Positions 8,111-17,060 of a stretch of 64,000 nt of DNA are shown here, piece by piece. Source of the DNA: JBFFMO01 sp041390025 (lineage in GTDB: Bacteria; Myxococcota_A; Bradymonadia; Bradymonadales; Bradymonadaceae); assembly GCA_041390025.1 (NCBI GenBank), contig JAWKQR010000015.1, forward strand, positions 1-64,000. The letters are read 5' to 3'. Below the pieces are notes generated by a model. The model did not search any database. It worked only from the letters and a program-made list of their open reading frames with translations, and was not told the DNA's origin. The position numbers and the translations under genes are program-made. Numbering within the stretch: the first letter of the stretch is position 1; every line of letters starts with the position of its first letter.

Positions 8111-9748
8111 ATGGCCACTATCATTTGCTCGCGGTGCGGTACGCGGAACGCAGACCAACTCGACCTTTGCCGTCGATGTGGAGCGCCCATCCGAGATGCC
8201 GAGTCGACAGAAATTTTGGGTGAGATCTGGCAGATCACCGGATCGTTGCCGAACAACCCGGCCACGTTTACCGGACGTCACGTCGCGACCAACCAACGTG
8301 TGCTGATCAAGCGACTCAGCCGCTCGGCCGCCATGGATCGAACCATCCGGAGTCAGTTTCTCAGCGAAGCGGAACTCCTGCAGACCATCGAGCACGAGCA
8401 CATCATCCAAGTGTTGGATGTCGTAGCTGACCCCGCGGCTCCCGCCATTGTGATGGCCAATCCAGACGGCGAGCCGCTCAGCCGATTGATCGAACGTCGC
8501 GAACGCGTGCCGGTGCCCGTGGCCATCGCCTTCGCGCTCCAACTGCTCAATGCCCTAGACTACCTTCACTCCGTGGGTGTTGTGCATCGCAACCTGACAT
8601 CCGACACGATCCATGTGATCGAGCACCCCCAGACGGGCCTCGCACATTTGATCATCACGGACTTCGGATTGGCGCGTGCCATTCATCTTGACGCGGCCGT
8701 GCCCGCCACCGGAACAGGTACGCTGGTCGGCATGCAAGTTCAGGACAACGCGGGGCACTTGGCCCCCACGCCCTACATGGCTCCTGAGACACTCGCAGGC
8801 GTCGCGGATTCACGCGCCGACCTCTACGCGCTCGGTGTGCTGCTGTTCGAACTGATCACGGGGCGGCGACCCATCGGACACAGCCTGACCGGAGACAAGC
8901 TCATCCGGGCGATTCATGAGGAGTCACCCACGATGCTGCGACTGCTGCGGCCCGAGGTCAGCGCCGAACTCGAAGAGACGCTGAACCGTCTCATGGCAAA
9001 AGATCCGGATCGTCGATTTTTTGATGTGTCGGACGCACGGTCTCACCTGCTCTCGGTGGCGCACGCCTCGATGGTGAAGGTCCCCGCCGGGCGGTTTTCG
9101 CGAGGCAGCCAGGCCGGCGACGACGGCGCACGGCCTGAGGAGCTTCCTCAGCGTGAGATCCATGTGTCGGCGTTTTTTGTCGATCGTCTGCCCGTCACGG
9201 TCGCGCAATATCGCACGTTTCTGCAGGCGACCGGCCAGGTGCCGGTCGAAGGCTGGGAGCGCCACAATCCCGTCGACCAACCCGACTGGCCCGTGGTTTA
9301 CGTGACGTGGGACGAGGCGAAAGCCTATGCCGATTGGGCAGGGAAGCGCCTACTGACCGAGGTCGAGTGGGAGAAGGCAGCGCGAGGCACCGATGGCCGC
9401 ATCTTCCCCTGGGGCAATCAGCTGCCAAACCACGACCTCGCATGTTTTGCCTCCGAATCACGCGAGTCGGTCTCGGCCCATCCGGCCGGAGCGAGCCCGT
9501 ATGGATGCATGGACATCGTCGGAAACGCGTTTGAGTGGGTCAACGATTGGTACAACCGTGATTACTACGCGCTCGCGCCCGATGTAGACCCCAAAGGGCC
9601 CAACCAAGGCTCGAAGAAAGTGCTGCGAGGGGGCTCGTTTGTGCACGAAGCGTTCGCCCTACGCGTAGCAACGCGAGGGCGGTACGCGCCGCATGAACGT
9701 CGCGCGAACCACGGCTTTCGGTGCGCGTGGTCTCTGGATTACGCGTAA
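8111..9748 (+). CDS. Zinc-ribbon / pseudokinase / FGE-like (SUMF1) fusion protein
   Basis: Protein of 545 aa with three parts. Residues 5-27 form a double CxxC zinc ribbon (CSRCG and CRRCG). Residues about 40-300 are a protein-kinase fold with the VLIKRL lysine (Lys67), DFGLA and YMAPE, but the glycine loop is degenerate and the catalytic HRDLKPEN is HRNLTSDT: Asp to Asn161, Lys to Thr163, Asn to Thr166. It is therefore probably a pseudokinase. Residues about 318-545 are an FGE-sulfatase (SUMF1) domain (VPAGRFSRGS, VTWDEAKAYADWAGKRL, EWEKAARG, VLRGGSF, HGFRC); the cysteine pair of true formylglycine-generating enzymes is absent. The 3' end overlaps the convergent dehydrogenase gene by 10 bp. 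Function is unknown; a binding or scaffold role is plausible. Confidence 0.88.
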   Translation: MATIICSRCGTRNADQLDLCRRCGAPIRDAESTEILGEIWQITGSLPNNPATFTGRHVATNQRVLIKRLSRSAAMDRTIRSQFLSEAELLQTIEHEHIIQVLDVVADPAAPAIVMANPDGEPLSRLIERRERVPVPVAIAFALQLLNALDYLHSVGVVHRNLTSDTIHVIEHPQTGLAHLIITDFGLARAIHLDAAVPATGTGTLVGMQVQDNAGHLAPTPYMAPETLAGVADSRADLYALGVLLFELITGRRPIGHSLTGDKLIRAIHEESPTMLRLLRPEVSAELEETLNRLMAKDPDRRFFDVSDARSHLLSVAHASMVKVPAGRFSRGSQAGDDGARPEELPQREIHVSAFFVDRLPVTVAQYRTFLQATGQVPVEGWERHNPVDQPDWPVVYVTWDEAKAYADWAGKRLLTEVEWEKAARGTDGRIFPWGNQLPNHDLACFASESRESVSAHPAGASPYGCMDIVGNAFEWVNDWYNRDYYALAPDVDPKGPNQGSKKVLRGGSFVHEAFALRVATRGRYAPHERRANHGFRCAWSLDYA

Positions 9749-10782
9749 AGTTTCTCTTCGACCATGCGGTCGGCGACGACGTCCATGGGCAGGTTGCCCT
9801 TGGCACCACGCTCAAAAATGCTGAGCATCGTGTCGTAAATCTGCCCAACTTTGTCGAGCACCTTGTCCGCGTCATAACCCGCGTACTCTTGTGCCACGTT
9901 GATCAGTCCGCCTGCATTGATGGCGTAATCGGGGGCGTAAAGGATGTTGCGCTCCATCACCATCACACCGTGACGTGTCTCGGCGAGTTGGTTGTTCGAC
10001 GCGCCGGCGATGATCTCGCAGTTGAGCTGCGGGATGGTGTCGTCGTTGAGAATCGCGCCGAGCGCGCATGGGGCGAAGATGTCGCATGCAACGCTGTAAA
10101 TGTCCGCCGGATCCACTACCTGGGCGTTGAACTCGTTGACGCACCGCTGGACGTTGTCTCGATTGATGTCGGACACGGTCAGACGCGCACCCTTCTCGTG
10201 CAACTCCTTCGCGAGGTAGTAACCCACGTGTCCTACGCCCTGAATGGCGACGTGCAGGCCGTCGAGATTGTCGCGGTCCCAGCGAAACATCGCCGCAGCT
10301 TCGATGCCGCGCCGCACGCCCAGCGCGGTAAGCGGGGATGGGTCGCCCGAGGAGCCCGAGTTGGGGTCGTAGCCGAGCACGCTGTTGGTGTGCTTCTTGA
10401 CGATCGTCATGTCTGCGACGGTCGTGCCGCTGTCCTCGCACGTGATGTAGCGGCCGCCCAGCGAATCCACAAACTCGCCAAAGCCAGCAAAGATGTCGGC
10501 ACGTTGCGCCTCGGTCATCCCTTTGGGACGCACGATCACGGCCTTCCCACCGCCGTGAGGCAGTCCAGAAATGGCCGCTTTGTAGGTCATGCCTCGACCA
10601 AGCCGCATCGCATCACGTATCGCTGACAAGCTGTCGGGATACTCGATGAATCGACTGCCGCCGATCGCCGGTCCAAACTTCAGATTGTGGATCGCCACAA
10701 TCGCATGAAGCCCCGTCTCCACATCAGTTTTGAGGTGAAGCTCGCCAAATTTGAGTTCGTCTGAATAGTTAAAAAGATCCAC
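9739..10782 (-). CDS. Leucine/Glu/Phe/Val dehydrogenase family enzyme
   Basis: NAD(P)-dependent amino-acid dehydrogenase of 347 aa, about the length of leucine dehydrogenase. Visible features are the dimerisation/substrate domain with KFGPAIGGSRF and LPHGGGKAV (catalytic Lys region), and a Rossmann domain starting with VAIQGVGHVG. It would deaminate branched-chain amino acids (or Phe) to 2-oxo acids reversibly; leucine dehydrogenase is the best guess. The start is GTG with AGGAGGC upstream. A good promoter (TTGCGA-N17-TATAGA) and an operator-like dyad are found upstream. Confidence 0.9.
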   Translation of the reverse strand: MDLFNYSDELKFGELHLKTDVETGLHAIVAIHNLKFGPAIGGSRFIEYPDSLSAIRDAMRLGRGMTYKAAISGLPHGGGKAVIVRPKGMTEAQRADIFAGFGEFVDSLGGRYITCEDSGTTVADMTIVKKHTNSVLGYDPNSGSSGDPSPLTALGVRRGIEAAAMFRWDRDNLDGLHVAIQGVGHVGYYLAKELHEKGARLTVSDINRDNVQRCVNEFNAQVVDPADIYSVACDIFAPCALGAILNDDTIPQLNCEIIAGASNNQLAETRHGVMVMERNILYAPDYAINAGGLINVAQEYAGYDADKVLDKVGQIYDTMLSIFERGAKGNLPMDVVADRMVEEKLYA

Positions 10783-10817
10783 CGCTGCCTCCTGCGGACT
10801 GTGCCGAGTTCGGTCCC

Positions 10818-10846
10818 TCTATATGCCTTGGATCTTCGATTCGCAA
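10818..10846 (-). promoter_or_regulatory. Sigma-70-type promoter of the amino-acid dehydrogenase gene
   Basis: On the minus strand TTGCGA (10841-10846) and TATAGA (10818-10823) are separated by 17 bp, each matching 4 of 6 consensus bases, 35 bp before the GTG. The dyad at 10857-10871 ends 10 bp upstream of the -35, a position typical for an activator. Confidence 0.5.
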
Positions 10847-10856
10847 GCATGTCTTA

Positions 10857-10871
10857 TGACGCTCCGCGTCA
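10857..10871. promoter_or_regulatory. Operator-like dyad TGACGC-N3-GCGTCA
   Basis: Perfect 6-bp inverted repeat with a 3-nt spacer. On the minus strand it reads TTGACGC-GGA-GCGTCAT, matching the dyad at 3067-3083 in all but the outermost base of one arm. It lies just upstream of the dehydrogenase promoter. Confidence 0.45.
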
Positions 10872-10899
10872 ATGATGCTGCGGCGATCAAACGATTACA

Positions 10900-12569
10900 T
10901 TAGAAGTTTCCGTCGAAGCCGAGCGCCGCAAAATCGTTGTCTTGTAGGATCCGTGCAGCGGTCACGCTTGGGTCGTCTGCCCAAACGTCAAAAACCACAA
11001 GCGAGCCTGTCACGCGCAGCCATGTCGCGAACCGATGGCCCACAGACACGGTGCCAATGACACTCGAATTTGCGACGTCAAACACACCGACGGCTCTTGA
11101 TTCAAGCCACGGGGTTGTCCACTGCAGTGCGGTAGCCACGCCAGCCGATCGGCGGCCGACGGCAAGGTATTCACCGGGTTCTAGGGGTTCGGTCAAAAAA
11201 ACCTCAGCCGAGACCAGACGAGCGTCCGTCTCGGAATCGATGTCTTCGTAGGACAGGCCCAGCGCGCCCGCGAACGTCGGAACGCGGGCGGTCGTAAAGT
11301 CATCACGAAGGTAGGTTTTGGTGGGGTGAAACACCGCGTCAAGCCGCACGCCGACTGGACCAACGTATCGCGTGCCCTCGAACGCGATGGTGTGAAGGCG
11401 TTCGTGTGTGCTTTCAAAGATCGTTTTTCCCTCGGCGCGCAGGTCACTCAGCGTGTTCAGCTGTCCAAGAAGCTCCGGATGGCGTTGCAGCAGCCCCACA
11501 AAGTCCAAGTCGCCCAAGAACGTGGCATCGCCAGCAACCGTCGCCAGCACTTGGGCGGCCGTGGGATCCAGCGTGATCCAGGGGTGCGGTCCCATCCCAG
11601 AAGTAGCCCACGGCCACATCCAGTGTTAGCGAAGGTCGTTGCCGCACCGCGCCGCCGCTGACTCCTGACGGCAGCTCGTCAGGTCACCTGCGTGCCCCTG
11701 AAGCGCGGGCTGAACATCATCGATTACGCTTGGGTCAAAAAGCTGATTCAACACACCAGACACGGGAAAAAGCGGCGGCGGTGACGGGGTTGTTTGGTGA
11801 AAACGCCGCCGTATCGCGCCCAAAGGCCCAAGACCGGTTGGGCACAAAAAAGGCGACAATCGCTGATCCTCAATTCCGGTGCACCCCAGGTCACGTCTGC
11901 GGCAAGCTGAGGGATGCGTCGCTGTGCGCGATCGGGCGTGATGGTGGTCGGGTCAACAGGGTTGATCACGTCTGCTGGTCGCGTCAGGTCCGTCACACCC
12001 CACCGATGGATCATGTTTCCAAATCCCACTGTCCAGCGGTCGTGACGCAAGATCACGTACGCCTCGCCGGGGCGAGCTTCGTAAGAGGCGCGCAGGTTCT
12101 CACCGCGTTCGTCAAACGCCCACCAATGCTCAAACTCGACCTCAGCGACGGCCTGGAAACTGCCTGAACGCGCGTACTCCAGCCGCAGGCGAAGCTCGGT
12201 GGACTGCTCGAAAATGTCCTCGTGGGGACTCCAAGCCAAATCCGCGGCCGTCGTGTTGGACCACGTTCCAAGGAACCGGGCAGACTCAATCTCAACGGGG
12301 GCTGTGGGGACCTCAGCTGCCGCAGGGCGCATCTGCACGTTTTGTGGGTCGTCCAACAGCTCCTCACCGCCATCGGCGGCGTAGGCGGCCTCTGAGGCGC
12401 CGTGGTTGTCGGGGTCGAAGAGGTTTTCTTGTGTCCCGACGTCCGGGGCCGCCGTTGCGTTTTCGGGGTCGTAGAGTGTCTCTTCTTCGGCGTGGGCCAA
12501 GGCAGGCATCATCGCGACCGACAGGACAACGAGTCTACTTGCCCAGTTGGTCTTTGCTGAATAGCCCAT
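10900..12569 (-). pseudogene. Frameshifted outer-membrane beta-barrel-like protein
   Basis: One gene read in pieces on the minus strand. Frame A (12569 to about 11870) has a signal peptide ending ALAHA, an acidic low-complexity stretch with repeated DPEN/DPDN/DPQN, then barrel-like strands (EVEFEHWWAFDERG, HRWGVTDLTRPADVINPVD). Homology-like text continues as VAFFVPNRSWAFGRDTAAFS in a second frame, then GVLNQLFDPSVIDDVQPAL (third frame), then SLTLDVAVGYFWDG, then ITLDPTAAQVLATV to the end at 10900. At least three or four frame changes occur between about 11870 and 11600. The gene follows the LolA-like gene, overlapping its 3' end by about 35 bp. A DUF1302-like porin role is a guess. Decay and consensus error are both possible. 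Confidence 0.65.
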
Positions 12570-13311
12570 CGTCGAGCTCCGATTCGCTCAAAGCATCGAT
12601 TGTCATGGTGGTAAACCCGCCGCCTTCGGCCCGCAACGTCAGCTGCTTTGCGTACGTTTGCCCAGCCGTGGTCTTGTCGAGCTTCTCGATGAATAGTGTC
12701 TTAATCACCTTGTCGGCATCGCCAAAGAAACGCACCCGCATGGGGATAAAATCGCTCTTTCGAACCCAAACAGTGACTTTGGAATAGTCGGATTTTGCGC
12801 CTTTTTTCGGGGTGGTCTCGACCACGTACACATCGGTTTTTCCGATCTTTTCGTCTGGAAGTCGTTTGTACTCACCGTCTTTTAGCGCGCGGGACTCGAG
12901 GTCCGCGTACGTGAAGTGGGACCCCAAAAAAGCGCCGTTCTTTTGTCCGCCTTCGATGCGCCGGGTCACCTTGAAGGACGGCAGATACATCCACACGTCG
13001 TCTTCGCCCGCACGCTCCGCAAACAAAAACGCCTGTCCCTGAACCTCCGCGGGCGCCAGCAGCGTGACCAACGTGTTTGCGAGCCCTCCAATCTTCTTGC
13101 TCTTGACGTCGAGGCGACGCTCGCGACGCTCCTTCTTGGAATCCTCAACGAGCAAGGTGAGCTGCGCCTGACCTGCCTGAAATCCCATCGCGTTGCGGTC
13201 CACGGCTTTGTTGACGATCTCTTCGCCTGTCAGCGGAGGCTCTGTGGCCCAGCCCCTGATCGGCGCGACCAGAAAGCCTAGAAAAACAAAATAGAGTAGG
13301 AGGTTACGCAT
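12535..13311 (-). CDS. LolA-like outer-membrane lipoprotein-sorting family protein
   Basis: Exported 258-aa protein with a signal peptide (cleavage near RGWA). The body follows the LolA-like 'outer membrane lipoprotein-sorting protein' pattern: repeated beta strands, LLAPAEVQGQAFLF, DDVWMYLPSFKVTRRI, FLGSHFTYADLE, VYVVETTPK, VTVWVRKSDFIPMRVRFF. Such proteins often sit beside outer-membrane proteins or RND/MMPL exporters and are thought to carry lipids or lipoproteins across the periplasm. Its ATG overlaps the stop of cysK by 1 nt (TAATG), so it is in the same operon. The next gene is the frameshifted outer-membrane protein, a logical partner. Confidence 0.82.
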   Translation of the reverse strand: MRNLLLYFVFLGFLVAPIRGWATEPPLTGEEIVNKAVDRNAMGFQAGQAQLTLLVEDSKKERRERRLDVKSKKIGGLANTLVTLLAPAEVQGQAFLFAERAGEDDVWMYLPSFKVTRRIEGGQKNGAFLGSHFTYADLESRALKDGEYKRLPDEKIGKTDVYVVETTPKKGAKSDYSKVTVWVRKSDFIPMRVRFFGDADKVIKTLFIEKLDKTTAGQTYAKQLTLRAEGGGFTTMTIDALSESELDDGLFSKDQLGK

Positions 13312-14237
13312 TAGTAGTCTCGGAACAAGGGGGTCGAAAGGTAACGCTCACCTGTGTCACACAGCGTTGTGACGATTCGTTTCCCGGCAAATTCTGGCTG
13401 ATGTCCCATCTTGATGGCTGCCGCGACGTTTGCTCCGGCGCTGATACCAACAAACAGGCCCTCTTCACGCGCGAGGCGTCGTGCCATCTCCATCGCTTCG
13501 TCATCTTCAATGAGCACGATGCCGTCGATCAGTGACCGATCGAAGTTCGCGGGGACAAACCCTGCGCCGATGCCTTGGATCTTGTGCGGTCCTGCCGGTT
13601 GACCCGACAACACGGCGCTGCCGCTCGGTTCCACGGCGAACGCTTTGAAGTTGGGATTGCGCTGTTTGAGCACCCTCGAGATGCCTGAAATGGTGCCACC
13701 GGTACCAACCCCCGTGACGATGGCGTCGACATGCCCGTCACAATCGCTCCAGATCTCTTCCGCCGTGGTGTTCGCATGCGCGTCAGGATTTGCGGGGTTG
13801 TCGAATTGCTGCAGCATCACCGCGTCTGGATTGGTCGCCACGAGCTCCGCCGCCCGTTCCACGGCGCCCGACATGCCAAGCGGCCCTGACGTCAAGACAA
13901 GTTCGGCGCCAAGGGCTTTGAGCAAGGCGCGGCGTTCGAGCGACATGGTGTCGGGCATCGTCAACGTCAGTCGGTAGCCTCGCGCCGCACAGATGTATGC
14001 GAGTGCGATGCCGGTGTTGCCGCTTGTGGGTTCGATGATCTGGGTGTTTGGACCGATGCGTCCGTCGGCTTCAGCGGCGAGGATCATGTTGAGGCCAATG
14101 CGGTCTTTGACGCTGCCCAGAGGATTGAAGAACTCCGCCTTGCCCAGGATCTCCGCGGGGCAGTCACCCACGACCTTGTGCAGTCGGATGAGCGGCGTTT
14201 TACCCACGAGCTCCACGATGCTGTCGTAAATCGCCAT
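13311..14237 (-). CDS. cysK: Cysteine synthase (O-acetylserine sulfhydrylase)
   Basis: PLP-dependent enzyme of 308 aa, standard length for CysK. It makes cysteine from O-acetylserine and sulfide in the cytoplasm. Features: VGKTPLIRL near the N-terminus, the PLP lysine in NPLGSVKDR, the substrate loop EPTSGNTGIALA, the glycine-rich phosphate loop TGVGTGGTISG, and GISAGANVAAA near the C-terminus. It begins 2 nt after the homocysteine methyltransferase/MTHFR gene, with GAGG before its ATG, and its stop overlaps the start of the LolA-like gene. The context links sulfur amino-acid synthesis to an envelope pair. Confidence 0.95.
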   Translation of the reverse strand: MAIYDSIVELVGKTPLIRLHKVVGDCPAEILGKAEFFNPLGSVKDRIGLNMILAAEADGRIGPNTQIIEPTSGNTGIALAYICAARGYRLTLTMPDTMSLERRALLKALGAELVLTSGPLGMSGAVERAAELVATNPDAVMLQQFDNPANPDAHANTTAEEIWSDCDGHVDAIVTGVGTGGTISGISRVLKQRNPNFKAFAVEPSGSAVLSGQPAGPHKIQGIGAGFVPANFDRSLIDGIVLIEDDEAMEMARRLAREEGLFVGISAGANVAAAIKMGHQPEFAGKRIVTTLCDTGERYLSTPLFRDY

Positions 14238-14239
14238 GT

Positions 14240-16183
14240 TTACCTCAGGGCTTCTTCAGGCGCTGGCGTCGCGTAACCCTCGATGCACTCTAGTATCTCA
14301 AGCGCTGCAGCATACCGTCCTAACGGTGGCATGATGTACGCACCCACGACACGATGGGCCACGGCCTGCAGGGTCTCTTGGGCGATTCGAACGCCTTCGC
14401 GCCGCGCCTCAGGTCCACTGCCGGCCTTTTGCATCCGCTCCCGTATGTCGTCGGGCACGCTCATGCCAGGGACTTCGTTATGCAAGAACTCGGCGTTCCG
14501 GTAACTCGCCAGCGGCAGTAGCCCGACCAGGACGGGGACGTCGAGGTGTTGGGTGTCATCAAGAAACTTCTCGAGCACGCGCGGGTCGTAAACGGGTTGC
14601 GTCATGATGAACTTCGCGCCCGCGGCGACTTTCTCGTCCAACCTTCGCAGCTCGCGTTCGTAGTCGGCAGCGGCCGGCTCAACCCCACACGCACAGAAGA
14701 ACTGTGTCGTGTTGCCAATCTCACGTCCTGCTGGGTCAACCCCACGGTTGAAATTTTGAACCATCCGCAACATGCCGATGCTGTCGAGGTCGAACACCGC
14801 GGTCGCGTGTGGGTAATCGCCCACTTTGGGTGGATCTCCGGTCACGATGACCAGGTTGTGCAGGTCGAGTGCGTGGTAGGCCAAGATGTCAGACTGCAAT
14901 CCCAGAAGGTTTCGGTCTCGCCCGCAGACGTGCAGGATGATCTCGGTGTCGAGCTCGCGCTGAAGCTGTGTGGCCAGCGCCCAGTTCGCCATCCTGACCG
15001 ATGCACGCGGACCGTCGGCGATGTTGATCACGTCAACGCCGCCCTCGCGCAGCATCCTTGCGGCGTCCACAGCCTTTCGCGGGTCAAGGCCGGCCGGGGG
15101 GTTGACCTCGACGCTGACCACAAAGTTGTCGCGGTGCAAGCGACGCCCAGCGTCAGTTCCACCGCCCTTCACGCGGTCCTCCCACACTCGCCAGAGCTTT
15201 TTGGCAAGGCCAGACCGCTCGGTCAGGGGAACCTCGGGCATGCCTGCAGAGTCGGCGATGTCGACGATGCTCAACCGCGTCGATGCACGGCTGACGCGCC
15301 CACCACCCATCATACGCGCCGAATCCACAACGCGGCTGATGTGGTCGGGGCCGGTGCCACAACAGCCACCCACCACGCGCACGCCAGCTTTTAGGTAACG
15401 CCTCGCGTACACGCCGAAGTACTCGGGTGTGGCCATGTAGATCAGTCGCTCGTCGACCTTCCGGGGGTATCCGGCGTTGGGCATCGCGCTGACGGGCACG
15501 CCGAGCCCAACCATTTTTTCGACGACGTCGAAGACCACATGTGGGCCTTCAAGGCAATTCGCGCCGATCACGTCCGCGCCCCAGTCGATGAGCAAGCGTG
15601 CGACCCGTTCGGGGTCCGCGCCATCACCTGTTCGGTGGTCCGAGTCAAACGCCATCTGCGCGATGATCGGGAGGTCACACACCGACTTGATCGCCTCGAT
15701 CGCGAGGCGAATCTCGCTCAGCAATCGGAAGGTCTCCAAAATGATGACGTCGACGCCCGCCTCGGCGAGGATCTGCGCTTGTTGCGCAAACGCGTCGCGA
15801 ATCTCGCGCAGCTCGGCGTCGGTCATCATGGTCGGGGTCAGGCTCGTGGGGCCCATGGACCCGGCCACGTAACACCGTCCTTGCGCGACTTGTCGCGCCA
15901 GCTCGACGCCGTTTCGGTTGATCTCGACGACTTTGGACTCGAGGCCATGGCGTTTCAGTTTGATGCGGTTGGCGGCGAACGTGTTGGTGGTGATGACGTC
16001 GGCTCCGGCATCCACGTAGTCGGCGTGGATCGCCTGGACCAACTCAGGATGGCTCAGGTTCGCGTCATCAAACGACTTGTTGATGAAGATGCCGCGCTCG
16101 TAGAGCTGCGTGCCCATGGCACCGTCAAAGACGAGTGGGGCCTCTTGAAGGGCTTCTAAGAATGATTTCATGGATGGATCCAC
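14240..16183 (-). CDS. Bifunctional homocysteine S-methyltransferase / methylenetetrahydrofolate reductase
   Basis: Two-domain 647-aa enzyme similar in architecture to Bacillus YitJ. Residues about 1-300 form a homocysteine S-methyltransferase with FDGAMGTQL, zinc ligands in IGANCLEG and GGCCGTGP. Residues about 350-640 form a MetF-like MTHFR TIM barrel with VSVEVNPPAGLD, VTGDPPK and KFIMTQPVYD. The protein could reduce methylene-THF and use methyl donors to make methionine; the actual methyl donor is not evident. GTG at 16183 is taken as the start; the in-frame ATG at 16171 is equally possible because no clear ribosome-binding site discriminates. It is the first gene of the operon with cysK. 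Confidence 0.9.
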   Translation of the reverse strand: MDPSMKSFLEALQEAPLVFDGAMGTQLYERGIFINKSFDDANLSHPELVQAIHADYVDAGADVITTNTFAANRIKLKRHGLESKVVEINRNGVELARQVAQGRCYVAGSMGPTSLTPTMMTDAELREIRDAFAQQAQILAEAGVDVIILETFRLLSEIRLAIEAIKSVCDLPIIAQMAFDSDHRTGDGADPERVARLLIDWGADVIGANCLEGPHVVFDVVEKMVGLGVPVSAMPNAGYPRKVDERLIYMATPEYFGVYARRYLKAGVRVVGGCCGTGPDHISRVVDSARMMGGGRVSRASTRLSIVDIADSAGMPEVPLTERSGLAKKLWRVWEDRVKGGGTDAGRRLHRDNFVVSVEVNPPAGLDPRKAVDAARMLREGGVDVINIADGPRASVRMANWALATQLQRELDTEIILHVCGRDRNLLGLQSDILAYHALDLHNLVIVTGDPPKVGDYPHATAVFDLDSIGMLRMVQNFNRGVDPAGREIGNTTQFFCACGVEPAAADYERELRRLDEKVAAGAKFIMTQPVYDPRVLEKFLDDTQHLDVPVLVGLLPLASYRNAEFLHNEVPGMSVPDDIRERMQKAGSGPEARREGVRIAQETLQAVAHRVVGAYIMPPLGRYAAALEILECIEGYATPAPEEALR

Positions 16184-16226
16184 ACCTGAAGAGCCGCTGG
16201 CTTGTCAAACGTAGACCGCGAGGCAT

Positions 16227-16241
16227 CGGGATTCAATCCCG
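16227..16241. other. Short perfect palindrome between metabolic operon and phosphoesterase
   Basis: CGGGATTCAATCCCG, a 7-bp stem around a single C, lies in the 67-bp gap after the phosphoesterase stop on the minus strand. There is no T-run, so a terminator is doubtful. It may be an operator for the downstream homocysteine methyltransferase operon. Confidence 0.25.
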
Positions 16242-16250
16242 GCTGCGAGC

Positions 16251-16991
16251 CTAAATTCCGAAGAACAAGCGCTTCGCGAAATCCGAAGACAGTTCGGATT
16301 CGAAAATCTTCCGCGCGGCTTCGCGGATATCGTATTCGATGCGGTTGTACTCAAAAGTTTTCGCTTCCGAGTCATAAACCCCAAAACACGCCCGGTTGTC
16401 GTTGTCGCGGGGTTGTCCGACGCTGCCCACGGTCACGATGTACTTGTAGCCTTCTTTGAAGGTCAGCAGCGGCGGTTCAACTTCCAACACACCCTCTTCG
16501 GGGTGAAGCTGGAACGACTTGGTCAGGTGGGAGTGGCCGATGAACGTCACGTGTTTGAGCTCGTCCCAGTGCGACAGCAGCTGTGTGGCTTGGTGGACGT
16601 TGAACACGTATTCGAAGTCTTTCTGGTTGATTGGCGACCCGTGGCAGAACATCACGTCCTCCCACTCTTGGCTGTAAGGCAGCGTACGAAGCCACTCGTG
16701 GTGTTCTTCCCGAAGCTGGCGTGCGTGCCAATCGAGCGCGTTTCGCGCAGCGTCGTAATAGAATGCGTAGTTCATGCGTCCAGAGACGGCGGCGTCGTGG
16801 TTGCCCAAAATGGTGTACTTCGCGAGATCACGAACGACGTCGCAACATGCGTTTGGGTCGGCGCCATAACCCACGACGTCTCCGAGGCAGACATACATGT
16901 CGATGCCCGGATCACGTTGTTTGTACTCCGCCACTACCGCTTCTAAAGCTTCGATGTTGCTATGAACGTCGCTGAAAATGCCAACTTTCAT
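16251..16991 (-). CDS. Calcineurin-like metallophosphoesterase
   Basis: Phosphoesterase of 246 aa with the complete dimetal signature: FSDVHSN (DxH, residues 8-10), GDVVGYGADP, LGNHDAA, CHGSP and GHSH. The YfcE/ApaH-like group that keeps GDVVGYG is common in bacteria and hydrolyses phosphodiesters or protein phosphate in vitro; the substrate here is unknown. With three Ser/Thr kinases or kinase-like proteins in the window a phosphatase role is possible but not shown. The ATG is preceded only by a weak GGCGAG-like site. Confidence 0.88.
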   Translation of the reverse strand: MKVGIFSDVHSNIEALEAVVAEYKQRDPGIDMYVCLGDVVGYGADPNACCDVVRDLAKYTILGNHDAAVSGRMNYAFYYDAARNALDWHARQLREEHHEWLRTLPYSQEWEDVMFCHGSPINQKDFEYVFNVHQATQLLSHWDELKHVTFIGHSHLTKSFQLHPEEGVLEVEPPLLTFKEGYKYIVTVGSVGQPRDNDNRACFGVYDSEAKTFEYNRIEYDIREAARKIFESELSSDFAKRLFFGI

Positions 16992-17060
16992 CGTGCACTC
17001 GCCGAAAGGGGTGACACCGTACAGTGTATTCGCAAGACGTAAAACCGAGAACTGGAACCG

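Noticed and set aside
16227..16241. CGGGATTCAATCCCG resembling a tRNA T-arm
   Set aside because: The arm does not have the 5-bp stem and 7-nt loop geometry and no anticodon arm or acceptor stem could be found around it.
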